From contig CM057231.1 in the NCBI GenBank assembly GCA_029891385.1, positions 64,959,103 to 65,023,102 on the forward strand: a stretch of DNA of 64,000 nucleotides, read 5' to 3'. This DNA is from Erythroxylum novogranatense. Taxonomy: Eukaryota > Streptophyta > Magnoliopsida > Malpighiales > Erythroxylaceae. Both the position numbers and the translations under genes were made by a program. Below, piece after piece: positions 1 to 11,497 of the stretch. The notes beneath the pieces are model-generated. The model was not told where the DNA came from, searched no databases, and was given only the letters and a program-made list of their open reading frames with translations. Each line of letters starts with the position of its first letter. Positions within the stretch are counted from its first letter, which is position 1.

Positions 1-811
1 TAAATATTTGAAGGATCCAGTACAAATAAGAAAAGTTTAGGCCGAATGAGAGGGTGCAAGTGAGCTCAAATGTGTCACCTTGTTTAAGCCGCAGATACCA
101 AGAAATGTCGGGATCCCGGATCTTTTACCATCCTTGCACCTTAGGGAAAGTGACCATAGGTAGAGCTTTGCTAGATCTAGGGCAGCGATAAATGTGATGC
201 CCGAGTCGTTATATAAGGCCTTGGGGTGAAGAGTATTAAGCCCACATCCGTTATTCTCTAGTTAGGCGATAGGTCATTTAGGCATCCCGTGGGAATTATT
301 GAAGACATTCTCGTCCGGGTTAAAGGCTTAGTGTTTCTGCGGATTTTATGTGTTAGACATGACCTCAAGTGGTACATGACACTTCTCGATCCTTGACGAC
401 CCTTCCTGCATCATGAGCACAATGATTAACATGAAGGAAGGAAAGATCACCATGGAGGTTGGTGATCAACACGTTAGCTTCAACATGTATGAAGCTATGA
501 AGCACCCTAATGAGGATTACTCCTTGCTTGGGGTGAATATGCTTGATGTTATGATTGATGATGCTTGTTCTCGAATTTGCGTAAACTCTAACCCCACCAC
601 TAATGATCTCTTTGAGGCGCTTTCTATTTTGATGATAGTGCGGTGCTTATTCGGATACGGGAATGGACATGGAGCTGCCCAGACCCAAGTCGTTGACATG
701 GAGCTTGGATATCAACCGACGTCCATCCCGAGCTACAAGATCCACCGTGAGCACCGGTGTTTCTTTTCTGCATTTTCAATATATTTGTGCACATTATTTG
801 ATTTGACTTGA
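1..811 (+). pseudogene. Retroelement aspartic protease, degenerate
   Basis: Read across frames, positions 1-600 give phrases typical of Athila/Tat Gypsy proteases. These are an IPRNVGIPDLLPS-like start, an INVMPESLYKALG segment (active-site region normally DLGASINLMP), an IGHLGIPWELLKT segment and a final EGKITMEVGDQHVSFNMYEAMKHP segment in an open frame from 413. The active-site Asp-Ser/Leu-Gly is not intact, and there are several stops and frame changes before 413. In an intact element this enzyme would cut the gag-pol polyprotein. No downstream polymerase follows. Clearly broken. Confidence 0.6.
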
Positions 812-1673
812 AATGTTGTGTTGCATGAATGTGTTGATTAAGTGTGGGGAGAAACCCATCCATGAGGAATAAACAGTAGTAGGTAGGATTTCCTTCCGTT
901 TGAATAATTTGATTCCCTTTGTTAGCTCTATGTTCTTCCTAATTTAATGAAGCATGATTAGATTGAAGAGATTGGGTGAATTGTGCATTGATTAATTGAT
1001 GATTGTAAACTGAGTAGGATCCTTAATGTAATCTGTTCTGGGTAGTTTGCCGCAGCGAGAATCGTTGTTCGCTGCGGCTAATCTAGGGTTTTTCGCTTGT
1101 TCGCCATGCTAGCGACTACTTCGTCATGCATAATAAGGACATCTCTACCCTCCGGACCGTTGGACATCTCTTTTGTCCGAGGCCCTTTTTGGTCTTTTCC
1201 CCTCTCGCGTCTTTTCGTCTCCCGCGTCTTCTTCTTTTTCTTCTTCTTCTTTCTCCTTTCCTCCTCATTTCGCTGCCGCCTTGTTGCCTCGCCGTCGCTC
1301 CTCTCTTTGCCATCTGCCGTTTGAAGCTCCCAATCTCCTCCAATCTTCTTCCAACCGTTTTCACCCTTCCGTAAGTGTTCCTATTCCTTCCTCTTGTCCA
1401 TTTTCGCTGATTAATCGTAGATTTGAGGCAAACAAAGAACGCTGTCACGCGATCGTCATAGAATCGCCATTCGCCATTGGCCACATTCATATCTCGCCAT
1501 GGCGAACTTAGGTTTCACAGATGCCCGATTCGTTGCAGCGATTACCCTGTTGGCTGCAGCGAATGGAAGAGGACTTTTCTCGCTGCAGCGAACGTTCCTG
1601 TTTATCGCAGCGAATGGCTGAAGACTTTGATTCTATATAATTTTCTTAGTTTAATGCCTATTCTAACGTTTGT
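812..1673. other. Non-coding spacer with pyrimidine tract and CG palindromes
   Basis: No supported gene. The stretch holds a TTAAGTGTGGGG motif near 838-850 and a strong CT-rich tract around 1190-1370. It also holds a scatter of short self-complementary CG motifs (TCGCTGCAGCGA, GCAGCGAATGG, TCGCCATGGCGAA) between about 1050 and 1620. Arginine-rich or serine-rich reading frames here are products of the CT tract. Confidence 0.5.
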
Positions 1674-2870
1674 TTGTGCAGAATTATGCCTAGAATGAAA
1701 CAAGCCACCAGACTGGAGCAGCAGCCATCCTCTTCTTCCTCCGATCACACCCTTTCCTCTTCCTCGCAACCTTCCCGCTTTCCCTCTCACCTAGCAGATC
1801 CTGAGTATGTTCAGTTAGCCACACGAGTTGCGAGCCAGACCATACTCACAGAAAAGCCATTCCCTCTTACTCCGGCTACTAACCCTTTTGTGGGTCAACT
1901 CTTTCAACTAGAGTTGACCGGCCTCCTCCACCCTCGGCCACCGTGGCAACCTTACCTTTGTACGCCAAGACTACACTCATGCTCACACTCTCACACCTAC
2001 GGAATTAATTTCCGGGTGTTTCTATCCCAAATGCTTTCACATCCGCCATTATCCGAGAGCACTACCACCTCCTGTTGTCCCTCGTTGTTACTATTACGAA
2101 TGATCACAGATACCCACAGGATGACGCTATTCGTACTCTACGCCTCGAGGGTACTCGGTGGCTTCAACCCCGGGGCTCAGCGCTATATCCGGCGTTCACC
2201 TCCTCCCACAAGCTCGTCCATGGTTACATTTTATATGTAACAACATTTTACCTACTTCCACCTCACCAACATTCCAAAGGAGCGTGCTCAGACATATATC
2301 TGCTTATGACTGGCCACCCTGTGGACCTAGCTTCCGCCATATCCTCCGCCCTCCGCCAGTGTGTCCTCGCCACCAACCCCAAACTCAAACTCCTTTTTCC
2401 CCATCTTATTTCGACTGTTAAGACTGCCTATCGAGTCCCGGAGCATCATGCCGATCTCACCTTTTCACCGCTTCCCTTTTATCTACGTCCGTCTCGGTAA
2501 GCCTCCCCCCAGCCTCCTGCCCCCACAACTCCTTCCTCTCCTCACCTCCTCCTCGCCTCAGTATCCCTCGAGCACCTTCTCCCACCCTCCCGTCCTTCCT
2601 CCTGTTTCCTCTCGCCTCCTATCCCTACCCCAGTGTCTTCCCCACCTTCTTCCCCCCGCTCCTTACGAGGTGGCTCTGCACGCCAGGGGCGTCTTTCGGC
2701 TTGAGGTCGGCTCACTTCTTTCGAGGTCCAGATGATCGTCGATCATGAGTTCAACAGCTCGATGCTGACCATGATTGCGACTCACCTCGGGCTGCCTATT
2801 CCGCCTCTGCTCCCAAATCTTCTCGCCACGCCCTCCAGATCTGCCGTGATGATCCTGCAGAATAGTTTAG
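1674..2870 (+). pseudogene. Decayed 'putative plant transposon protein' region
   Basis: A start at 1685 opens a serine-rich N-terminus (MPRMKQATRLEQQ). Further on, pieces in different frames resemble the domain often annotated as putative plant transposon protein (PF20167 type): a QARPWLHFICNNILPTS segment near 2200-2260 and a GHPVDLASAISSALRQC segment near 2310-2370. An LLFPHLISTV segment follows near 2390-2420. At least two frame changes interrupt it, and the C-terminal part (2480-2700) is low-complexity Pro/Ser. The domain is commonly found near Athila-like retroelements and its biochemical role is unknown. The assignment is from memory of the family pattern, not a search. Confidence 0.45.
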
Positions 2871-4270
2871 GCTGTTTCTTTTCGTTTCTTTTGTCGTTGT
2901 TCTTTTCCCTGTATTTTCTTTTCTTCGTTGTAATTTTTAGTTAGTTCTTTGGCTCCTATTATTTTTTGTACATTTCTTTTTGAGCTTAATGATATATCCC
3001 CGTTCTCTTTGTGTTCTAGTTGTTTCATGCTTCTATTCTGTGCCCTGCTGCCATTGTGGACAATGCCATGTTTAAGTGTGGGGGAGTCGTTCCCTTTTAT
3101 ATTTTGCATTGTACACCTATTAAAATTTGTGCATAATTTTGTGGGCCCGTTGCTTTTACTGATAAATTTGGACTCAATCAAAACATTTTCTGCACTTGTT
3201 CTTTTGTGCCCTTGCATGCAAAGCCCTTATAAGTTTCAAACTGATACTTGAGTTTTTGAAAATGCTCTCCATTCTTCGAACGATAATTGGTTTTGGCAAA
3301 AATTTTAACTTTTGAAGTTTTCAAAACAAAGTAAATGGGAGCATGCTAACAAGGTAACATTTTAAGTTTTTAAGACTTGAGATTGATCATTGAGACAAAA
3401 ACCTTGTTGGAAGGATATTCGAGCCAAATTTTTCTCTATATTTTTGTGTGTGCATCTGCTTAGTCCATTCTTCTCTAGAACTTGTGTCAATTTTTACTCA
3501 AAGCTTGATGGACTAGATTTTTGTGGATATGATAGAGGCATTCTTTCTTTCAGCCTTTCCCCAAACACCAACCCTTAAACACTTTTTCCTTTGCTAGCCC
3601 CTTGAGCCTTTTTGTTATGAGCATTTTCATACATATTAAGATGATGTCGGTGATCGTGTTTGGTTAAAAAAGTGTTGAAAATGAAAAGTGTTAGTCTTGT
3701 GTATCCCTAAAAGGATCATAATGTGTTGCATCCCAAAAGGGATTAGCATCTCAAAATGAGATAGTCACAATGTGAAAAAAAAAAGTGTGTGTATTCAATT
3801 TATTTTAGTGTAGTGTTTTAGTTTTTCTGTTGACATCAATTCCTCATTTAGTGCGCATGCTCATATATTTTCTTTCACTTCATCCATTCATCTAGCCCTC
3901 TCGCTCATTACAACCTCGAAAGACCTCTTGATCTTCAAAATGATAGTCCTCGTGGTGGAGAAATAAAATTGATACAAGCTTATGGTAGGAGATGTATTAA
4001 GTAGATTGAGAGAAAATATCCCTACTATACAAGTGAGTTGGCGTAAACACCATATCCCGAGTGATTCTCCGTTGTTCAATCTCTTGTGCTTAAATTCTTT
4101 CAATGTTTGTTTTATTAGCACTCTTTCAATTTGCTGCGTTAGAATTCTGATAAAGTGGATTGAGTCAATTTTGGTTGTTGTTTGAGCATGGGCAGAATTT
4201 TCTTTTACTCTTGTACCTTTTGACTCTTATAAGCTTTGTTCAGAGTACAAAGGTTTAAGTGTGGGGAATT
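2871..4270. other. Non-coding 3' region of the Athila-like element
   Basis: AT-rich sequence without a supported gene, between the transposon-protein-like region and the LTR. It carries two further copies of TTTAAGTGTGGGG (3071-3084 and 4254-4266). The second abuts the purine-rich GTGGGGAA just before the LTR and could be part of the polypurine tract. Confidence 0.5.
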
Positions 4271-4507
4271 TGATTGGACCAAATTTATACTATAAATTGG
4301 CCCTGCTTTTCTTAAGTAATTATGCACTTGTTGGCTCCTAATTCATGATTTTGTGCTTAAATTGGTTCCTCATATCGATCTTTTATAATTTGCATATTGT
4401 CGGTAGTTTGTTGTGATTTGATATTAATTTCTGCATAACTTTTATTGGGACAATTATACGCAAATGTGTTGTATTTTGTAGGAACAATTGAGTCAACAAG
4501 AGAAAGT

Positions 4508-4655
4508 CAACACGTCGTGAGAAGCCATCCATTCGTCGAGACGAACCAACACTCCCATTCGTCGTGACAAATTAATTTGGTATAAATTAATTAGTCGCGA
4601 CAGTGACCATTTTGTATTCGTCATGACGAACATCTTTCATTCGTCATGACGAATG
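4508..4655. repeat. Cluster of TTCGTCRTGACGAA palindromes
   Basis: About six short motifs built on TTCGTCGTGACGAA (variants TTCGTCATGACGAA, TTCGTCGAGACGAA, AGTCGCGACA) lie within 150 bases of the LTR. They are nearly perfect palindromes spaced 15-35 bases apart, just upstream of a TATA box. Function unknown; a promoter-proximal binding array is one possibility. Confidence 0.6.
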
Positions 4656-4712
4656 TGGATACCCTACCTTAAATGGCAAATTTTCGACTTTTCGACCCGA
4701 CCGCTTTCGGCC

Positions 4713-4720
4713 TATAAAAC
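4713..4720 (+). promoter_or_regulatory. Putative TATA box of the Athila-like LTR
   Basis: TATAAAAC in the context GGCCTATAAAACC, about 440 bases into the LTR and just after the palindrome cluster. This is a normal place for a retrotransposon core promoter. By motif only. Confidence 0.4.
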
Positions 4721-5744
4721 CTTCCGCTTTAGGTTAAATTGAGAGGCCGCAATCCCGAGGTAACACTCTTCTTCGCCTTCTCCGCAGATTTAATAGGTTT
4801 TGTTTTCTTTATTTTGCAGATTCGCGCTACCACCGCATTTACGCCCAGACTTTACTTTCTTTGTCCCATCTTCCACCGCCGTCACCACATTCATCTGCTC
4901 GTCGTTGGAGTCATGAACCGAGTAGATTTTCCAGCCGTAATGGAGTCTGCGGTGTCATGCGTGGCTAAGGAGTCTGATCTCCCAAGATGTAGCAACGGTC
5001 GAGTTTCATGAGCTTCAGGGTAATCGATCTTAGTTTTAGATTTACATCGTATTTTGTAACAACTCCGAGTTGGAGATTGCATTGTATGACCGAATGAATC
5101 TTGCTATAGTTTAGTAAGATGTTAAACTTTGATCTATGTTATGGATTGTTTTGTGTTGAATATTGTGCCTGAATACATGAAGTCTTATGTATATCAGTCA
5201 GATTTTGCATTAATTAACCTAATCTGCCTAGTTGTGTTTGGTTAAGTTGGTTATGTTATTATCTGATTGATTTATTGCATGAATCATTTCATACCATACA
5301 CTAAGGTTTTAACAAGATTTAGTTAATCGAGTTGATTAATTAAATTTTGGACTTAACGAGTTGTTAAGGTTGAGCTTTCGAAATTTAGTGGATTTCAAAC
5401 CCCGACATTATTTTGAACGATGATGACCCGAGCCACATTTTTAGGAGAGTTTTAGTAAATTGTTTTCAATCTTAATTAATTTCAATTGCCTTATCTTTTC
5501 AAAATCCCAAAAATATTTACCTTTTCTTTGGTTTAGTTTAATTTTAGATTAATCAATCAAAACCCCTTTTTATTGCTTTAATTGCATGCATCATTCAAAC
5601 ATTAGGCTAGTCTAGGATCAGTTAGTACACTAGTTCCTTGAGAGTCGACCCGAGGTTGCATCCTGTATTGCAATCCTTGGTATAAATTTTATTTGACCGG
5701 TTTCCGAGGATCAATTTTAATATTGAACGATAAGCCGACGATCA

Positions 5745-6416
5745 ATCCCTGACCAGTCTCAGCCCGACTCTATCTCAGAAGCTGCTCTATCCTCATGGCA
5801 GCTGCTCTTAACTCCACAAAGGTGCCCATATCAGACCTGGCTAACCTGGTACGAATCTCCAGATTAAGCCCTCCCTCGAATCTCCGACACCTATCAACCT
5901 CAGAGGCAATCAGAACAGACGCATACGCCGACAGCTCATTGAACCTAACCTCATAATCGGCAACTAACATGGACCTCTGTCTCAACTCTAAAAACTCCTG
6001 CATCTTCATCTCCATATAGACCTTGGGCGTATAGTTATCCCGGAAAGCTCTCAGAAAATCTGCCCAAGTCAAAACACAAGGTCTGGTGGAACTACCCGGG
6101 ATAGTCTTCCACCACTGATAAGTCGCCCTCAAGCAATGAGACAAAGATAATCAAAACGCCATCGGGTCACAAATCCATCGATCTAGGACTCTCTCACCCT
6201 CTCTAACCATCCTCACCTCCGTAGGTCTCATGCTGCCATAGAAACCCTGACTCCACCACGCAAATGATCATACCTCCGCTCCCGTCTCATGGGAACTATA
6301 GGAGGCTGCTCCTCAAACAAAGGTACAGAAGACTCCCTACTCGCTCCTACTGATCCTTGGTCAGCTAAGTGATCTACCTGATCACCAAAGACGGATGACC
6401 TACAACAAAACCACAA
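5745..6416 (-). pseudogene. G1 gag fragment
   Basis: The frame 6144-5770 encodes a Retrotrans_gag-type capsid core (YQWWKTIPG, LTWADFLRAFRDNYTPK, EFLELRQ, VRFNELSAYA, IRTRLARSDMGTF). Upstream, 6416-6228 carries the N-terminal segment with DQGSVGASRESSVP, shared with G2. A stop (TAG where G2 has a Gln codon) follows EQLLR near 5765, and frame breaks lie between 6144 and 6228. The zinc knuckle is missing because the element is cut at 5745. Capsid packaging role by family. Confidence 0.75.
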
Positions 6417-6488
6417 ACTTGATCAATTTCTGCTTTTCTTACGAAATTCAAGCCTAAAATACACTATGCCCAAAAGATGCCAAACCAT

Positions 6489-6500
6489 GCTCTGATACCA
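6489..6500 (-). other. Primer-binding site, initiator Met tRNA (G1)
   Basis: On the minus strand TGGTATCAGAGC lies 4 bases after the CA end of the LTR (6505). It is complementary to the 3' end of plant initiator-Met tRNA. This sets the element's orientation and the LTR boundary. Confidence 0.85.
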
Positions 6501-6504
6501 CCAA

Positions 6505-9108
6505 TGTAGCGCCCTTTTATCGTAGAGTACACACCGAGATGCCCGTAGGTCGTACCGATGCATGACCTACGATGAGGGTGCACTACGCTACGATCAATTC
6601 TATAAACCTCATGGCATCGATATAATAAAGCAGTAAAATCACATTCACTAAATTTAAAACCAAAAGACTTCTCATTTCATTTCGTAAAACCACAAGTGCA
6701 TAGTTCTGTCATAATTACAATTGTACAGATCCAAAAGAACTAACACAACTCCAAGATAGGTCATCCACAAAATATTCCAAAAGATCCCAGCTGATCGACC
6801 TGTGGGCCATGCTCCTCTCGCCGGCACCCACACAGCAGGAAAAAGTCTCACTATCTGGAGTAAGAGTCACTAACGTTGTCCTGAAAAATAGTTACAATTT
6901 TGGGTGAGTTTGCGAACTCAATGAGTAACCATCATCGATGGTTAACTCAATTCATGCATTACGCAAAAATTGCATACAAAATAATACAAAAGCACATTCA
7001 GAACGCATTCATAAATTACTACACAATTATCACACATCAAACCCATTTCAAAGTCATAGCACAATCACATGTTGAATGCAGAATGGTTTCCATTTACTTT
7101 TAGTGTTGTGACTGAGCGTCAGTATTATCCCATTTCTGGGCACATTAAACATAAATCACGTTTTCGGAGGTAGGAAAGCCCTCTGGGTATACACTACTGC
7201 CCACGGGCACTAGGGATAGGAGAGCCCTCTAGGTATGCACTATTCCCTTATCATAATAGTTGAGCTTATAGCTCCGATCAGAAATTGCTCTGGTCACAAC
7301 AGTTAATTACTGATTTCTATTCATGCCTAGCATGCGGTCACAATTCACAATAACATAACTCATGCGAAACACTCAATCATATTCACAGATAGTTCACAGA
7401 AAGCATTTAACACATCAGAGATTGAGGAACCAGCTAGGTTACTCACCTCTAAACTTCCGAGCTACTGCCGGGAAGTCTCCGCTGCGTCAGAGGATCGACG
7501 CTCCACTTGTGCCTCTACAATGATCATAATATTCGAATATCACTAAATGTATCAATTTCAATAATCAATGACTTAAATGAATGCTATACTATACATGTTA
7601 TGACATTTCAGACCCTAATCCCGAATTATCTCAATTTCGCATTAACACTCTAATCCATAGAAAATCCTAATACCATATGTCAATTGACTAAGTTTTAATC
7701 CCCAAAAGTCACATTTCAATACATAAGAATCATCTAATTCCTAAATCCCCAAATTCAAAAACCTCAAAACTTAATTTTTTGAAAATGGCCTTCCTCATGG
7801 CCTTTGCTCCCTCGCCATGCGAGCTCCTATCTTTTCTTTTCAGTGGCGTCTGCTTGCGCTTGTCATGCGGCGAACCACGCTTCCTTCGTCGCGGTGTACG
7901 CATCGCGTACGTCGCGACGCGTCCCATTCCTGCTCGCTGCGGTGCGCCTTCCCGCTCATCACAAGGCAGAGTCGCTTTGTTTCGCCAAGGCGTGTTCTTC
8001 GTGGTCAGAAGCGTAATCGCAGAAACACCCAGAAAACCCAGAAATTTCCAGATTTTTCAGTTCCAAACCATTTCTTTCCATTCTAATCACTCTAAAACAA
8101 CTTCCTATCCTTAACACCACTCATTACTAACCTTAAATCCACCAAATAAACATTATTCCACAAATACCCAAATCAAAATCAACATATTTTCTCAAAACCT
8201 AAATCATTCGAAAACTTCTAAATTTTTAAACCATTAAACCTTAATTCAATGCTCAAATCTAACTCAAATCTAACTATTTAAAACATAAATAAGTAGGAAC
8301 TTACTTGATTAAAGTCTTAAACCTTCCAAATCACCAAGAGAATCCAAGCCTCAAGCTAAATCGACCTCCACGGCAACTCCAAAGCCAAACCCATCTCCAT
8401 CTTTTCCAACACCAAACTCAAAGATAGATTCAAGGATGGAAGGGGAAGTCAAGAACAAGAAGGAAAATCAAGAAGCAATAAGGGAAGAAATCACGATGGA
8501 GGAAGGAGGAAACTTCAAGTTTTTCTTTCACAGGAAGCAAGCATCGTGATTGTCAAATTCAAAGAAGGAAGTTTATAGACTAAAGAGACTTAAGGCTTGT
8601 TTGGCAAATTCATTTGCCACAAGTCCAACCCGAACAACCTCAATCCAATTTCAAATTCTAATTTCTCCCAAATTCCAATGGTTCAGGCCCTAATTCCTCA
8701 AATCATAATTCAAATTACCTCATATCAATTGTCAATCACATTCGGAACCGGAATCACAATTAATCAGTCACTAAGTCATTTTTCCGATCCGGACCTGTTA
8801 CTCTGAAAATTCCAGAAAAATTCCTATAAATCCTCAAAAATATAAGTTGCATAATCCTACACTCCAATTTCATAATTCAGATCTCTAAAATTCAATTTGA
8901 CACTCCAAGTCACTACTCAAACACAATTAACCTTTAAAATCACAAAATCTTCAATTTCACAATCAAATCGGAAATCTGTCATACATGCATGTACATACAT
9001 ATGCTTGTGCAATTATGAACATTTATCAATAATGTAGAGGCTAAGAATGCATATGCAAAATACGTATGAGATGAACTGTACCCATCCCATCGGTGACGGG
9101 ATGTTACA
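6505..9108 (-). repeat. G1 5' LTR (2.6 kb)
   Basis: On the minus strand it begins TGTAACATCCCGTCACCGATGG at 9108 and ends GCTACA at 6505, next to the primer-binding site. It contains the twin stem-loop block (6905-6944) and two copies of a CATACCCAGAGGGCTCTCC-like motif (7165-7250). It also contains a CG-palindrome islet (7800-7990) in otherwise AT-rich DNA. The first ~250 bases and the motif region resemble G5 LTRs closely enough to suggest one family. Open frames in the GC islet are not genes. Confidence 0.8.
6905..6944 (-). other. Twin stem-loop block, G1 copy
   Basis: Two adjacent inverted repeats, TGAGTTTGCGAACTCA (6905-6920) and TAACCATCATCGATGGTTA (6926-6944), lie 400 bases from the LTR 3' end. 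The same pair, at a similar distance, occurs in G2 and G5 LTRs. In the RNA they could form two hairpins. Function is not known. Confidence 0.6.
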
Positions 9109-10009
9109 ATTAACGAGTCTAAAAAGTCCATTTCACCCTTCCTCATAAGCTTATGTTCTTTAAAACTTAAGTGTCTTGCCACATATACCCTTGAATAATC
9201 TAACAAAACACTTTCTTCCAGAAAAAAAGGTCTACTATTGCCTTAAGTTTCCAATGCCACCGAAATCATTCCATTTGGTTCAGTGATTGAAAAGATTTAC
9301 TTCAAACATTTTCTTGACTGCTCTTGTCCAAAACAGTATACTATGCACAACTTCCATCTGAATTTTAAACATCTTAGAGACTTAATTAGATTCTATTTTC
9401 TTCATACAATTTGTAGCTCCATGTCTTTGGCTTTCCCCCAATCAAAAATCATCTCAAATGGAGTTCTACTAATCCCGAAATCATCAAAATACTAAAGTAT
9501 GTTTAGTGGGATAATACCAGTTTATATTACTTAAGGCCACACTCATTGAACCCGTCCCACCTTTTTCACTCAATCTTTCTTACTTAATTTTAGATAGATT
9601 TTATTTTTGGTTAAGATGTAGAGCAAAGTCTAACAAATCTAATGGTTCAAGAATCAAATCATTTGGAGGTCTAGTGAAGAAGTTATTGTCAAAAGAAGCA
9701 ACCATGCTTTTGACCTCAAGCATAATGAACCTGTTTCGGGGAAACAGCTATAACTTTCTGTAGAAATTTCTGATTGAGGTGTTCTTTGGATATTTAGAAA
9801 TAATATTTCAAGAGCTACGAATCTCATGAAGATGTCAAAGGCCAATTCTTTCATCTGATGGGTCGAAAATAAAGCAGACGATGTTGGAAAGAAGAATTCA
9901 AGGGCTACAACTCCTATGAAGAAGTAAAAGGCAAATTCTTTCATATGCGGGGTCGAAAATAAAGCAGACGATATGATGTCATTTTTTAGACAAAGTGACA
10001 TCATCAGAT

Positions 10010-10740
10010 GATACAAGGTTGGAACAATTACCATAACTTTCCCTAAAGATATCAGATTAATCTTTTCTTTATATGGTTGGAAATAATACTTCAAGATATA
10101 CAACTCTCATAAAGACCTCAAAGAGCAATTCCAACGTTTAAAGGGTGGAAAAGAAAGCAGACGATAATGATGTCATTTTGAGACGATGATGACATCATCA
10201 AACAATACAGATTGGGAAAATCTCTATAACATTTCCTACAGACATCGTATTAGGATGTTCTTCATGTGGTTGGAAAGATAACGTCAAGATATACAACTTT
10301 CATGAATACCTCAAAGATCAATTCCAACGTTTGGTGGGTGGAAAAGAAAGCAGACGATGTTGACATCATTTTGAGACAATGATGACATCATCAGACGATA
10401 CAGATTGGGAAAATATCTATAACTTTCTCTATAGATATAGGATTAGGGTGTTCTTTATATTTTTAGAAAGAGCACTTCAATATATACAACTTTCATGAAG
10501 ACCCCAAAGACCAATTCCAATGTTTGGATGGTGCAAAAGAAAGTAGACGATGATAACGTTATTTTGAGACGATGATGACATCATCAGACGATACAGATTG
10601 GGAAAATCTCTATAACTTTCCCTAAAGAAATTGTATTAGGGTGTTCTTTATATGGATAGAAAGAGGACTTCAAGATCTACAACTCTCATGAAGACCTCAA
10701 AGACCAATTCCAACGTTTGAAGGGTAGAAAATGGATCAGA
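10010..10740. repeat. ~190-bp tandem units in G3 LTR
   Basis: Units recur with a period near 190 bases (anchors GGAACAATTACC at ~10019 and GGGAAAATCTCTATAAC at ~10213, 10403 and 10597). Each holds the palindromic run GATGATGACATCATCAGACG and a segment GAAAGCAGACGATG. The same array is present in the other G3 LTR (26190-27000). Confidence 0.7.
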
Positions 10741-11042
10741 AAACAAAGATGAATAGTAACTAAGACGATCAAACTGAAACGCAAAAAAGTCAAACTGAGA
10801 CGGTCAAACTAAGACGATGCTGACGTCATACAGAGACGATGATGATGTCATTTAGAGACGGAAGAAAAATGAGACGGTCAAACTGAGACGTAAAAAGTCA
10901 AACTGAGACGGAGTCTAAGGCTGAAACAATTAAAGGGGTATAACTTTCAGCTCAGATGTCCAAAATTTTCATGTTATATACCGCTGGCAAGATAAAAGAA
11001 ATATCTACAACTTTTTAGAAGGAAACTTTGCTCAAATCTATT

Positions 11043-11047
11043 TATAT
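11043..11047. other. Target-site duplication of G2 (left)
   Basis: TATAT before the G2 LTR corresponds to AATAT at 22190-22194 after it. One mismatch. The interrupted G3 LTR reads TATAT at the same place in its other copy, which supports the pairing. Confidence 0.55.
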
Positions 11048-11457
11048 TATAGCACCCCCTTACCATAGGGTATACATCGGGATGCCCGTAGGTCATCCCG
11101 ATACATATCCTACGAAAAGGATGCGCTACAAGCAATCACTAACACTTCACATGGCACCAATAATCATAAAGCATCAATATGAAAATCTCTTTTTTTTTTT
11201 TGAAACCATAATTTTTTCTCATTTCATATCATCAAAAGCAGTAATTTACATAACTGTCAATTTTTCCTTGTCTGTACATTACTCCAAAAAGGAAATCAAA
11301 TACAAAAAACCCTAACTAGGTCATCCCTCAGAAAGTGTCAGCTGACCGACCTGTAAGCCATGACTTCTCTTGTCAACTCGATCTACACGGCAGGAAAAGT
11401 ATCTCTAGAGCTACGAGTCTACTCTCTCGGTCCTGAAAAATAATTTGCAATTTTGGG

Positions 11458-11497
11458 TGAGTTTGCGAACTCAGTGAGGAACCATCATCGATGGTTC
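11458..11497 (-). other. Twin stem-loop block, G2 left LTR
   Basis: TGAGTTTGCGAACTCA (11458-11473) followed by GAACCATCATCGATGGTTC (11479-11497). Both are perfect inverted repeats, about 410 bases from the LTR 3' end. In the right LTR the first stem-loop is partly deleted while the second is intact at 19815-19833. Confidence 0.65.

Larger units (their letters stand above)
1..5744 (+). mobile_element. Athila-like Gypsy element, 3' half
   Basis: The stretch reads, in order, as a decayed retroelement aspartic protease, a pyrimidine-rich spacer, a decayed plant-transposon-protein-like region, a non-coding tail and a 3' LTR. The LTR ends in CA at 5744. Beyond it the sequence becomes the gag of a different, minus-strand Gypsy element (G1), so this element most likely inserted into that gag. 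No reverse transcriptase, RNase H or integrase is visible between protease and LTR, so this copy is deleted or non-autonomous. The 5' half would lie left of the window. The Athila/Tat assignment rests on the protease style, the LTR end sequence and the TTTAAGTGTGGGG motifs. Confidence 0.65.
4271..5744 (+). repeat. 3' LTR of the Athila-like element
   Basis: The candidate LTR starts TGATTGGACC at 4271, right after a purine-rich run, and ends GACGATCA at 5744. The end segment (GAGAGTCGACCCGAGG, ATTGCAATCCTTGGTATAAATT, AACGATAAGCCGACGATCA) is the kind seen at the right end of Athila LTRs. The next bases align with Gypsy gag sequence of another element, which fixes the boundary. The partner LTR is outside the window, so the start is by motif only. 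Confidence 0.6.
5745..9108 (-). mobile_element. G1: Tekay-type Gypsy element, 5' portion
   Basis: On the minus strand it reads 5' LTR (9108 to 6505), a 4-base spacer, Met-tRNA primer-binding site, leader, then gag until it is cut at 5745 by the Athila-like LTR. The remainder of gag and all of pol would lie left of the window. The gag is close to those of G2 and G6. The LTR shares long segments with the non-coding array element G5. G1 itself sits inside the 3' LTR of G3: bases following 9108 continue the sequence seen at 25378 onward. Confidence 0.75.
9109..11047 (-). repeat. G3 3' LTR, distal fragment
   Basis: Aligns by eye along its length with 25378-27370, part of the G3 5' LTR. Shared phrases include AACGAGTCTAAAAAGTCC at the left and AAATCTATTTATAT at the right. 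It is bounded at 9108 by the G1 LTR and at 11048 by the G2 LTR. The continuation of this LTR resumes at 22190. So this is one LTR broken by two insertions. Confidence 0.8.

Noticed and set aside
1116..1511. Arginine-rich and serine-rich frames on both strands
   Set aside because: Products of a CT-rich tract; no start context or family resemblance.
7779..8114. Overlapping frames in the GC islet of the G1 LTR
   Set aside because: Three frames open at once because of CG composition; located inside an LTR.
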